The notes below the pieces were generated by a model. That model worked only from the letters and a program-made list of their open reading frames with translations, did no database searches and was not told the DNA's origin. This document shows, in pieces, positions 12,201 through 20,897 of a stretch of DNA of 32,902 nt (its first letter is position 1; every line of letters starts with the position of its first letter). The stretch comes from an uncultured Rubrobacteraceae bacterium (GTDB lineage: Bacteria; Actinomycetota; Rubrobacteria; Rubrobacterales; Rubrobacteraceae). The DNA lies in the NCBI GenBank assembly GCA_902806055.1, contig CADCVD010000089.1:1-32902 (forward strand), given 5' to 3'. The translations under genes were made by a program, and so were the position numbers.

Positions 12201-13028
12201 GTGAAGGTGACAGAAGGGTCTGAGTACCGGGCAAGCATGGATCCGACGGGGCTTTGGAGGCAGTGGTACGAGACGAGCTCTAAGATGTGGTCGAACATGC
12301 TGGGGGGTGATAAAGAGGCTTACATGGACCCTTTTGGTCTTTACCGGCAATGGTTCGGCAACCTGCAGGGGGCTCAGAAGCCGTCTGAGGGATCTGTGAA
12401 CTCCCAGGAGATCTGGCGTCAGTGGACGGAGGCGACGACCGAGGCCTGGCGCAGAGCCTTCGGTATGGGGACGGTCCTGGCGGGGCTCGTCCCGCATTGG
12501 GCGGAGATGTCCGAAGAGGTTCGGAAGCAAATGTTCCAGGGGGGCAAACTCCCCACCGACCCGCTGGACTTCTATCTGAGGTTGTACAACGCCACGAGCG
12601 GGCCTCTCTCGAAGATGATCCGGGAGGTCCTTGAAGACGAGTCGTTCCTGGAGAATTCGCGCCGCTTTCTTGAGGGCTACGCGAGCCTTGAGAAGACTTT
12701 CCAGGAGGCTGCCGAGGAGTACTTCGGTTACCTTCAGCTCTCCACCCGCTCCGACAGCACCCGGTTGGCGGGGCTCGTCGTCGGTCTGGACGCCAAGGTC
12801 GACCGCGTGGAGGAGGCGTTCGAGGAGTTCGAGCATGGTTACTCCAGACCGGCTACGGCCGAGAGCGTGGAAGCACTCGGGGATCGGATGGAGGAGTTGG
12901 AGAGGAAGCTGGAGGAGAACCGCTCCGGTCTCGAACGAGTAGAGGGTAAGCTGGATCGGCTGCTCTCGGCTCTCGGCGCCGCTGCCGATGGCGGCTCCGA
13001 AGCGGCCGGCTCGCAGGAGGAGATCTAG
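12201..13028 (+). CDS. phaE: PhaE-like subunit of class III polyhydroxyalkanoate synthase / phasin-like protein (start probably GTG 12207)
   Basis: Immediately upstream of PhaC. Repeated DPxGL[W/Y]RQW motifs, helical amphipathic body and C-terminal coiled coil. Confidence 0.72.
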   Translation: MKVTEGSEYRASMDPTGLWRQWYETSSKMWSNMLGGDKEAYMDPFGLYRQWFGNLQGAQKPSEGSVNSQEIWRQWTEATTEAWRRAFGMGTVLAGLVPHWAEMSEEVRKQMFQGGKLPTDPLDFYLRLYNATSGPLSKMIREVLEDESFLENSRRFLEGYASLEKTFQEAAEEYFGYLQLSTRSDSTRLAGLVVGLDAKVDRVEEAFEEFEHGYSRPATAESVEALGDRMEELERKLEENRSGLERVEGKLDRLLSALGAAADGGSEAAGSQEEI

Positions 13029-13146
13029 GCAATCTACGCGGCCCGGCGTAAGGCCGAGGAGTTGGGGGTAGACCTCCAGGAGGTTTGGGGAAACTGCTGA
13101 AGGCCGGGCTACGCGGTGAAAGACGTGCGCAGGAAAGGGGAACCAC

Positions 13147-14211
13147 ATGACCGAGAGAAGCGTCACACCCTCGGGCGGCGAGGACCTGTTTGACAAGTAC
13201 GCCAAAGGGATCAGGATAATCGCCGAGGGAGCTCAGATCGACACTGGCCAGACCCCCAAAGAGGTCGTCTGGACCAGGAATAAGGCCAAGCTCTACCACT
13301 ACGAGACCGATGTTGAGAAGAAGCACCCGGTTCCTATCCTCTTCATCTACGCGCTGCTTAATCGTCCGTACTGCCTCGACCTGATACCGGGCAACAGCTT
13401 TATCGAGTTTCTGGTAAACGAGGGCTTCGACGTGTACCTGCTCGACTGGGGCATCCCGGGTCCCGAGGACAAGGACATGTCCTTTGAGGACTATGTCCTC
13501 GATTACATGCCCCGGGCGGTGCGCAAGGTCCTGAGAATCTCTGGCACCGAGGAGTTGACCCTCTTCGGATACTGCCAGGGCGGCGTGATGGCCGCCATGT
13601 ATGCTTCTCTCCTCCCCGAAGGGCTGAAGAACCTGATCCTGCTAGCCACGCCCATCGATTGCTCGCCGGAGAACTCGGGACTCTACGGGCAGTGGTTCAG
13701 CGAGAAGAACCACGATCCAGACACCATCACGAACGCCTACGGGAACCTGCCTTCGAGGTTCGCCTACGCGGGAACAGCCATGCTAAACCCGGTAACCAAC
13801 TACATCGGCACCCACGTAACCATGTGGGACCTTCTCGTGCGAGACGGCCTCTCGGATTCCTGGCTGGCGATGAACAAGTGGGCCGACGATCCTATACCGA
13901 TGCCCGGGGCTGCTTACAAGCAGTGGGTTCAGGACTTCTACCAGAACAACAAGCTCGTCAAGGGGGAGATCAAGCTGCGCGGCCGCCGCGTAGACCTCTC
14001 CAACATCAAGATGCCGATGCTGAACCTCGCCGGAAAGAAGGACCACCTTGTCTTCTTGCCTCAGGCCGAGGCCGCGATGAACCTCATAGGCAGCGAGGAC
14101 AAAGAGTTTATCGTCCTGGATGCCGGGCATGTAGGGCTGCTGACCGGCCGGGGGGCGAGAAAAAACCTGTGGCCGCAAGTAAGAGATTGGCTAGAGCCTC
14201 GCTCAAAGTAA
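13147..14211 (+). CDS. phaC: Class III poly(R)-hydroxyalkanoate synthase subunit PhaC
   Basis: Lipase-like box GYCQGG; NRPYCLDLIPGNSFIEFLVNEGFDVYLLDWG; LDAGHVGLLTG; 354 aa, class III size. Confidence 0.95.
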   Translation: MTERSVTPSGGEDLFDKYAKGIRIIAEGAQIDTGQTPKEVVWTRNKAKLYHYETDVEKKHPVPILFIYALLNRPYCLDLIPGNSFIEFLVNEGFDVYLLDWGIPGPEDKDMSFEDYVLDYMPRAVRKVLRISGTEELTLFGYCQGGVMAAMYASLLPEGLKNLILLATPIDCSPENSGLYGQWFSEKNHDPDTITNAYGNLPSRFAYAGTAMLNPVTNYIGTHVTMWDLLVRDGLSDSWLAMNKWADDPIPMPGAAYKQWVQDFYQNNKLVKGEIKLRGRRVDLSNIKMPMLNLAGKKDHLVFLPQAEAAMNLIGSEDKEFIVLDAGHVGLLTGRGARKNLWPQVRDWLEPRSK

Positions 14212-14516
14212 TCGAAAATGTCAGAGAACGTCCTCGTTGACGCGATAGACGAACGGATACCTTTCCGAGCGAATCAGGGTGTCTACCTCTGCTCCTGCAA
14301 GAAGTAGCCCGTGAGGTACTCAAGTAGATCCAGGAGAAAAGGCACTGGGCTCTTCCTGCGGCCTGCCGAAGGCTCACCGTTGAAGCTCATCTTCTGCTCA
14401 CCGGACCGACGATCACGGTAGACAAGGCGTGAGGCGCGTGTAGCCTGGTCCGAAAGTTTGGACTACAAAGGTTCCGGCTAAGAATATGTCGCAGGTTAAG
14501 GGGAAGGAGTTGCTTT

Positions 14517-16103
14517 ATGCAAGAACACCAGGAAAAGGTGTACCGGGACGAGCTTACACCGGTAAGCTTTCTCAGGCGTAGCGCCCACGTGTTCCCGGAG
14601 AAGGTCGCCGTGGTGCATGGAGACCGGCGTTATACTTACAGGGAGTTCGAGGAAAGGGTCAATCGCCTGGCCTCCAGGCTGCGCGACGCGGGGCTTCAAA
14701 AAGGAGATAGGGTAGCCTTTCTCGCCCCCAACATCCCCCCGCTGCTGGAGGCGCACTTCGCGGTGCCCGCCTCCGGGTGCGTACTGGTGCCTATCAATAC
14801 GCGCCTGGGCTCCGAGGAGGTCGGACACATCCTCGAGCATTCGGGCTCGAAGATGCTCTTCGTGGACGCGGAGCTGGAGAAGCTCGTGGAGCCGCTGGAC
14901 ACCTCGGGGATAGAGATCGTACGCATCGACGATACCGGGGAGCCCGGTGACCCCTACGAGGACTACCTGGCCGACGGCTCGCCCGAGACGCTACCCAGCG
15001 TACTGGAGGATGAGGAAGAGACCATCGCCATCAACTACACTTCGGGCACCACGGGGAAGCCCAAGGGCGCGATGTACAGCCACCGCGGCGCATACCTCAA
15101 CGCTCTGGGCGTGGCGACGGGGATAGAGATGAACTCCCGTTCGGTCTATCTTTGGATCCTTCCAATGTTCCACTGCGACGGTTGGTGCTTCCCCTGGGGC
15201 GTCACGTCGATGGCGGCGACGCACGTCTGTCTGCGCAAGGTCGAGCCGGATAAGATCTGGGATCTCCTGGAGGCCGAGGGGGTCACCCACTACTGCGCCG
15301 CGCCCACCGTGCAGATCGGTATGGTGAACCACGAGAAGGCGCACCGGATGCAATGGGAGGTGGCCACCGCCATCGGAGGAGCGCCCCCTTCGCCCACGCT
15401 TCTCGGGCAGTTTCAGGACTTGAACATTCGCCCCATTCACCTCTACGGGCTCACCGAGACCTACGGTCCGGCCACCATCTGCGCCTGGCACGAGGATTGG
15501 GACGAGTTGTCTGTCGAGGAGCAGGCCGGCATGCTCGCCCGCCAGGGACAGGCCCACGTGATATCCCACCTCGCGCGAGTGGTAGACGAGGAGATGAACG
15601 ACGTCCCCCGCGACGGCGAGACCCTCGGAGAGATCGTAACCCGCGGCAACACCGTGATGAAGGGCTACCTCAACAATGAGGAGGCCACGCAAGAGGCGTT
15701 CAAGGGCGGCTGGTATCACTCCGGCGATGTAGCCGTCTGGCACCCGGACGGGTACGTCGAGATACGGGACAGGAGCAAGGACGTGATCATCTCTGGCGGC
15801 GAGAACATCTCCTCTATAGAGATAGAGCAGGTAGTAGACAAGCACCCGGCCGTCCTGGAGTGCGCCGTCGTCGCCATACCGGACGAGAAGTGGGGCGAGC
15901 GGCCGAAGGCGTTCGTTGCTCTAAAGGAAGGAAAGGAAGCAACCGAGCAAGAGATCATAGACTTCTGCAAGGAGCGCATGGCGCGCTTCAAGGCCCCGGC
16001 CGCCGTGGAGTTCGGGGATCTGCCCAAGACCTCCACCGGCAAAGTGCAGAAGTTCGTGCTGCGCGATAAGGAGTGGGCGGGGCAGGCGAAGCGCGTCGGG
16101 TAG
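14517..16103 (+). CDS. AMP-dependent acyl-CoA synthetase/ligase (long- or medium-chain fatty acid type)
   Basis: INYTSGTTGKPKGAMYSHRG, LYGLTETYGPATIC, YHSGDVAVWHPDGYVEIRDRSKDVIISGGENISSIEIE, PKTSTGKVQKFVLR. Confidence 0.95.
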   Translation: MQEHQEKVYRDELTPVSFLRRSAHVFPEKVAVVHGDRRYTYREFEERVNRLASRLRDAGLQKGDRVAFLAPNIPPLLEAHFAVPASGCVLVPINTRLGSEEVGHILEHSGSKMLFVDAELEKLVEPLDTSGIEIVRIDDTGEPGDPYEDYLADGSPETLPSVLEDEEETIAINYTSGTTGKPKGAMYSHRGAYLNALGVATGIEMNSRSVYLWILPMFHCDGWCFPWGVTSMAATHVCLRKVEPDKIWDLLEAEGVTHYCAAPTVQIGMVNHEKAHRMQWEVATAIGGAPPSPTLLGQFQDLNIRPIHLYGLTETYGPATICAWHEDWDELSVEEQAGMLARQGQAHVISHLARVVDEEMNDVPRDGETLGEIVTRGNTVMKGYLNNEEATQEAFKGGWYHSGDVAVWHPDGYVEIRDRSKDVIISGGENISSIEIEQVVDKHPAVLECAVVAIPDEKWGERPKAFVALKEGKEATEQEIIDFCKERMARFKAPAAVEFGDLPKTSTGKVQKFVLRDKEWAGQAKRVG

Positions 16104-16247
16104 ATTCTCGCTCGTCGAGGAGCTATAGAGGAAGGTGCTGGCCGAAGGTCCCGTATGTGAGGATCTGCGGGAAAGCCGTAAGTTGATCCCAAGTGGCTGC
16201 GTAAAGCCCGGGGTGTCTTAGAGCATGACGAACATCTGGCGCGGGGA

Positions 16248-17027
16248 GTGAGGGTGAGAATGAGCATAGCCAACGTACAGGGGAAAGCCGTGCTAGTAGT
16301 GGGCGGCACCCGCGGGATCGGTCGGGCGATCGGCGAACGTTTTGCGGAGCTGGGAGCCGAGGTCGGTTTGACGGGCCGGGATGCTGACAAGGTTTCAGAA
16401 GCCGCATCGAAGATCGCAGAGACCTACGGGCAGCCGGTCAGTGGGCACGCTCTAGATGTCACGGATCGCGCCCAGATACGCGAGGCCGTGCAGGAGTTTA
16501 AATCTCAGCGGGGTACTCTAGATGTCTTGATCTACAACGCCGGCGTCAGCCCGGTGTACGCGTCGGCCGAAAAGATCGATGAGGAAGCCTGGGATTCCAT
16601 CATCGCCACCAACCTTACCGGGGCGTTCTTGGCGGCGCAGGCTTTCGCCCGCCAGCTCATTGACGAGAGCAAGTCTGGCTCGATCGTTTTTATAGGGTCG
16701 CTCAACAGCATCGTGGGCGACCCGCGTCTGGCGGCTTACACGGCGTCTAAGGCGGGATTGGCCGGGATGGCCAAGACCATGGCGCTAGACTGGGCCCGGT
16801 ACGACATCCGGGTCAATACCGTGGCGCCCGGGTACGTAACAACCGACCTTACGGCAGGTCTCCAACAGAACGAGAAACTCCGGCAAGCTCTCACCGACCG
16901 CACCCCTCTAAATCGGATGGCGGAGCCTGCCGAGATCGCGGATCTAGTAGTGTTTCTGGCTTCGGATAGCTCCAGTTTTATTACCGGAGGTGTTTACCCC
17001 GTTGACGGAGGGTGGACCGCCTGGTAA
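16248..17027 (+). CDS. Short-chain dehydrogenase/reductase (FabG-like; candidate acetoacetyl-CoA reductase); start probably ATG 16260
   Basis: VVGGTRGIGRAIGERF, YNAGVSP, YTASKAG, VNTVAPGYVTTDLT, PVDGGWTAW. Confidence 0.9.
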   Translation: MRVRMSIANVQGKAVLVVGGTRGIGRAIGERFAELGAEVGLTGRDADKVSEAASKIAETYGQPVSGHALDVTDRAQIREAVQEFKSQRGTLDVLIYNAGVSPVYASAEKIDEEAWDSIIATNLTGAFLAAQAFARQLIDESKSGSIVFIGSLNSIVGDPRLAAYTASKAGLAGMAKTMALDWARYDIRVNTVAPGYVTTDLTAGLQQNEKLRQALTDRTPLNRMAEPAEIADLVVFLASDSSSFITGGVYPVDGGWTAW

Positions 17028-17034
17028 TGGAACG

Positions 17035-17625
17035 TTACTTGCTCTTCTTCGGGTAGAGCCAGAAGGAGAAGAGCCGTGTCATGCGGGGCATCACCACGTA
17101 GGTCATGAGCGAGACCATCGCCAGGGTAAAGACCAGCGTGCGTAGTACCACGGGGAACCCGCCGAGCAGGGGATCGAGCAACATAAACACCACGGTAGCG
17201 AGCGGAAATACCGCGATCCAGGTGACGACCGCCATCTTATAGCGTGGAGGGGGAGGGGCGCCCTCTTTGGAGGGGAGCGTGAACCAGGTCTCGAGGCCGG
17301 TAAGGATTCGTATTCTCGGCTCTTCCTTAATAAGGTCTCGTGATTCGTCGAGCCAGAGGCGGCGCTCCTCGGAGCTCTCCCAGTATTTGAGGTTGCTCGC
17401 GTGGTCGAACTTGAAGACGATCTGGTACTCGTCGTCTTCGGGACCGCTCGGCCGGATGACGTTGGAGCCGAGATAACCGGGGAACTCGTTCGCCGCGTCG
17501 AGGATGCCGGAGATCCAGACCTCGAACTCCTTCTCACGGCCCGGCTTGACGCGACGCGACGCTACCGCCGTGATAGGCGGATCGTCACCGTCTCTGTGGC
17601 TATGGTGTTCAGTCAATTCGTCCAA
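17035..17625 (-). CDS. Antibiotic biosynthesis monooxygenase (ABM)-domain protein with C-terminal transmembrane segments
   Basis: VASRRVKPGREKEFEVWISGILDAANEFPGYLGSNVIRP with a YQIVFKFDHASNLKYWESSEERRLWL core, followed by about two hydrophobic helices. Confidence 0.8.
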   Translation of the reverse strand: MDELTEHHSHRDGDDPPITAVASRRVKPGREKEFEVWISGILDAANEFPGYLGSNVIRPSGPEDDEYQIVFKFDHASNLKYWESSEERRLWLDESRDLIKEEPRIRILTGLETWFTLPSKEGAPPPPRYKMAVVTWIAVFPLATVVFMLLDPLLGGFPVVLRTLVFTLAMVSLMTYVVMPRMTRLFSFWLYPKKSK

Positions 17626-18098
17626 AAGAGAAGCCGACGGATCTCACTACAACTCTTCCCTATTAAATCCTAAGTTCTCGTGAGAAACCACCTAACACGT
17701 AACCTTGAGCAGTATCTAACCTGCTACTTCGACAGCTCCGTAAAGCCGCTCCAGACGTTTCTTGGCCGCCTGCCGGGTGGAGAGTTCTAGGGACGCCACT
17801 GCTTTAACTGGCAGAGAGCCTTAAGGCGTTGCCCGTCACGCTAAAGCCGTTGAAAGAATGGTAGAGACCGCCTGGTAACCTGCAAAGTGAACACGATGCT
17901 TGCAGCCGCGTATCTGTGCGTGAGGTTCTGGACCGGATGCAAATTGACGGACCTTCATCGTCGACATGTATCGTTTGTTGCCTTTGAGAGAGTTCGTAGG
18001 CTTCATCGGGCTGCTGGAGCTCCGTAAGCTCGACGAGCGTTAATCCTCTTCGTCGTGAAACTCTCGTGGCGAGGCTTTCTAGGTTATCCGGCGGGCCT

Positions 18099-18883
18099 TC
18101 AGGGGAGGGAACTCGGGGGGCGTCTCTCGGCGAACGCGGTGAGGCCGGCCTGGTAGTCCTCTGAGGCGAGCGTGGCCCGTATGGCGGCCGTCTCGAACCG
18201 CAAGCCCTGTTCAAGGGAAGTTTCGATCGAGATGTCCACCGCCGCCTTGGCGTAAGCGAGGGCGAGCGGGCTGTTTTTAGCCGTCTCCTCGGCGAGAGAC
18301 CGTGCCTCTCCGAGTAGCTCATCCTTAGGGGTTACCTTATTTACGATGCTCATTTCGAGCGCGGTAGCGGCGTCTATCCTGCGCGCGGTCAGTATCAGTT
18401 CTTTGGCCTTGCTCGGGCCTATGAGGCGAGGGAGGCGCTGGGTGCCCCCCCGCTCCGGGGACTATGCCGAGACCGACCTCCGGGAGGGCGAACGTAGCGT
18501 GGTCGGCGGCGACGCGAAAATCGCAGGCGAGTGAGATCTCGAACCCCCCGCCCAAAGCGAGGCCGTTGATGGCGGCAACGGTCGGTATTTGCAGCCGGGC
18601 GAGGCTTTCGGCGAAGGAGTTCAGGGCGCGGTTGTGCGCCCACCTCTCGTCGGCCTCCATCGCGCGCCGCTCTTTCAGGTCCGCCCCCGAGCAGAACGCC
18701 TTCTCCCCGGCGCCGGTCAATATGAGCGCTCTCACGTCTCCGGCGCCCTCTATCTCTACAAGCGCGCGCGAGCTCCTCGACGATTCTGACGCCAAGTGCG
18801 TTGGAGCGATCGGGCCGGTTGAGCGTTACCGTCGCCACCCGGTTCTCGATAGAGACCTCTATCTCCTCGAATTTACCAAACAC
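18099..18883 (-). pseudogene. Enoyl-CoA hydratase/isomerase, reading frame broken twice
   Basis: Three frames together give one crotonase: VFGKFEEIEVSIENRVATVTLNRPDRSNALGVRIVEELARA / LVEIEGAGDVRALILTGAGEKAFCSGADLKE...INGLALGGGFEISLACDFRVAADHATFALPEVGLGIVPGAGG / MSIVNKVTPKDELL...GLTAFAERRPP. GTG start at 18883 behind GGGGAGGAG. Confidence 0.88.
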
Positions 18884-18978
18884 TTCGCTCCTCCCCAGAC
18901 TCGCCGACCCGGAACCCGTCTGCAATTCTCCATCACTCCGGGCAGCCGCACAAACCGATCAAATTTTCCGCAGAGCCC

Positions 18979-19009
18979 TTGATCCTCACGCTGCGTAAGG
19001 TTGTACGCT
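18979..19009 (+). promoter_or_regulatory. MerR-type promoter: -35 TTGATC, 19-bp spacer with dyad, -10 TACGCT
   Basis: TTGATC(18979-18984)-CTCACGCTGCGTAAGGTTG(19 bp)-TACGCT(19004-19009). Dyad CCTCACGC-T-GCGTAAGG at 18984-19000, 7 of 8 pairs. Confidence 0.7.
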
Positions 19010-19022
19010 GTGTTTGTAGGCG

Positions 19023-19799
19023 ATGAAGAGGAGAGGAGGGAGCGTTTTGCGGCGTACAAGCTGGAAGGTGGGTGAGTTGGCGCGGGAGACCGGGCTCTCT
19101 GTTCGCGCCCTCCACTACTACGACGAGATCGGTCTGCTCTCGCCGCTTCGCCGGACGGAGGCGGGGCACCGTCTGTACGACGTCGGCGATGTCGCACGCC
19201 TGCAGCAGATCAAATCGCTCCGCGCTTTAGGCTTCGGGCTGGCGGAGGTACGGGACTGTCTGGACCGGCCAGGCTTCTCCTTACGTCGGGTGATCGATCT
19301 GCACCTCGCACGGTTGAGGGAGCAGATCAAACTGCAGCAGAAGCTGTGTAACAGCCTGGAGGCGGTAGCGGCGCGGCTTGGTCCGGCGGGGGAGGTCTCC
19401 GTCGAAGAGTGTGTAGAAACGATCATGGAGGTGATCAGCATGTCAGAGAGGTTGGAGAAGTACTATGCCCCTGAGCAGCTAGAGGAGCTGGATCAGAGGA
19501 GACGTAACCTGGGTGAGGAGAGGATCCAACGAGCAGAGGCCGAGTGGACGGAGCTCATGGAGCAGGTGCGGGTCGAGATGGAGAAGGGTACCGATCCGTC
19601 TGACGATCGGGTTCAACTCCTCGCCGGACGCTGGATGGAGCTTGTTCAGGAGTTTACCGATGGCAACACCGGTATCGAACGCTCTGTCGGCAACATGTGG
19701 CAGCAGGAAGGGACCATCTACGGTATAGATACTCGTCGGATGCGAGAGATGATGGAGTACGTCTCGAAGGCAACCGCGGCTGCTTCGAAGCCGCAGTAG
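19023..19799 (+). CDS. MerR-family transcriptional regulator with TipAS-like effector domain (start possibly TTG 19047 behind AGGAGG)
   Basis: WKVGELARETGLSVRALHYYDEIGLLSPLRRTEAGHRLYDVGDVARLQQIKSLRALGFGLAEV HTH. C-terminal helical ...RWMELVQEFTDGNTGIERSVGNMWQQEG resembles TipAS. Confidence 0.92.
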   Translation: MKRRGGSVLRRTSWKVGELARETGLSVRALHYYDEIGLLSPLRRTEAGHRLYDVGDVARLQQIKSLRALGFGLAEVRDCLDRPGFSLRRVIDLHLARLREQIKLQQKLCNSLEAVAARLGPAGEVSVEECVETIMEVISMSERLEKYYAPEQLEELDQRRRNLGEERIQRAEAEWTELMEQVRVEMEKGTDPSDDRVQLLAGRWMELVQEFTDGNTGIERSVGNMWQQEGTIYGIDTRRMREMMEYVSKATAAASKPQ

Positions 19800-19810
19800 A
19801 CGCGTCCGGA

Positions 19811-19849
19811 GACGAGACGCCCGGGAGAGCCTTTCTCGGGCGTCTCGTC
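19811..19849. terminator. Strong stem-loop between convergent MerR and egtC genes (probable bidirectional terminator, no T-tract)
   Basis: GACGAGACGCCCG (19811-19823) pairs perfectly with CGGGCGTCTCGTC (19837-19849). Confidence 0.65.
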
Positions 19850-19952
19850 GGCCATCGAACTTAGGTCATCCTGTATGGGCCTCTCATGGAGAGCGTCCTC
19901 ATCCATATAACGCTGTACCGGAACCTGGACTCTGTCTTTCGGCCCTTGCCCT

Positions 19953-20762
19953 CTACAGCGAACTCATAGTTACTACGCCTCCGGGGCCGACCGCGAGGAC
20001 GCTCCGGTCGGGGACCGGGCGCCAGCCAGGGTCTCCGTCGAGGCGCTCGGAGGCTATTATGAGGGCATCCGGGGAGGCTCCTCCGTCCTCGATCAGGTAC
20101 AGCGAGTTACCCGGTCCCTCTGTAGAGTAGCGAGTAAAGACCATCGCCCGTCCGTCGGTAACCCCGATGTTCAGGGAGGCATAGACTCCTAGCTTTGTGC
20201 AGAGGGTCGAGACGCGGCGCACGGTCTCGGCGGTCGCTTCGGCGAGGGTCTCCGCGTCTCCCGGGAGCACCTTTCCCCCGCGTAGCCCGTCGAGGAGGAG
20301 GGCGAAGACCGTCTCAGAGTCCGCGACGCCGAGAAGGCCGGAGTACGACTCATCGCTCAAAAGGTCGCGCAGGGGACGCATGGCGGTCGCGCGGAAATCC
20401 TTTATCGCGCCGTTGTGCGCGAAGAGGAAAGGGCCGGATGAGAAAGGAGGGACGCCGCTCTCCTCGGCTGGAAGGCCCGGTGTCGCGCTGCGTATGGCGG
20501 CGAGGACTATGGCGGAGGACACTTTAGGTGCGATGCTGGCGAAGCTTCTGTCGGCCCAGATCGGTGCGTTCGACCGGTAAACGGCAGGCTCGCCATCCAC
20601 CTCGGGGACGTACCAGCCGGCCCCGAACCCGTCCGCGTTCACTACCCCGCTCATCATCTCCTCGGGAGCGTAGCTCTGAACGAGCAGGGAGTGTTTAGGC
20701 TCCAAAACGACAGAAGAGAGTGGTATCTCTCGCTCACCAAGATACGCCACGATGCGGCACAT
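19953..20762 (-). CDS. egtC: Ergothioneine biosynthesis protein EgtC (class II glutamine amidotransferase-like)
   Basis: MCRIVAYLG N-terminal Cys nucleophile; NADGFGAGWY; FLFAHNGAIKDFR; directly downstream of egtB. Confidence 0.92.
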   Translation of the reverse strand: MCRIVAYLGEREIPLSSVVLEPKHSLLVQSYAPEEMMSGVVNADGFGAGWYVPEVDGEPAVYRSNAPIWADRSFASIAPKVSSAIVLAAIRSATPGLPAEESGVPPFSSGPFLFAHNGAIKDFRATAMRPLRDLLSDESYSGLLGVADSETVFALLLDGLRGGKVLPGDAETLAEATAETVRRVSTLCTKLGVYASLNIGVTDGRAMVFTRYSTEGPGNSLYLIEDGGASPDALIIASERLDGDPGWRPVPDRSVLAVGPGGVVTMSSL

Positions 20763-20897
20763 CTCTAGTGGTCAGCTTCCGGACGAATCGTCAGTTGTGT
20801 GATGAAAACATCTCGTTTCACTAGTAGAGACTCTTCCAGAGCGTACCGCGCACCGCGGTCTTTAAGGGAACACGCCTCCGGTTTACCTTCTGCTTCC

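Noticed and set aside
12147-13205. 352-aa minus-strand ORF opposite phaE
   Set aside because: Low-complexity antisense translation; phaE on the plus strand has coherent family features and leads into phaC.
14991-15845. 284-aa minus-strand ORF opposite the acyl-CoA ligase
   Set aside because: Shadow ORF of a strongly conserved AMP-binding gene.
17804-18322. 172-aa minus-strand ORF downstream of and overlapping the crotonase
   Set aside because: Overlaps the true crotonase C-terminal frame. The unique part (GGLYHSFNGFSVTGNALRLSAS) has no recognised family; may be decayed sequence but not supportable.
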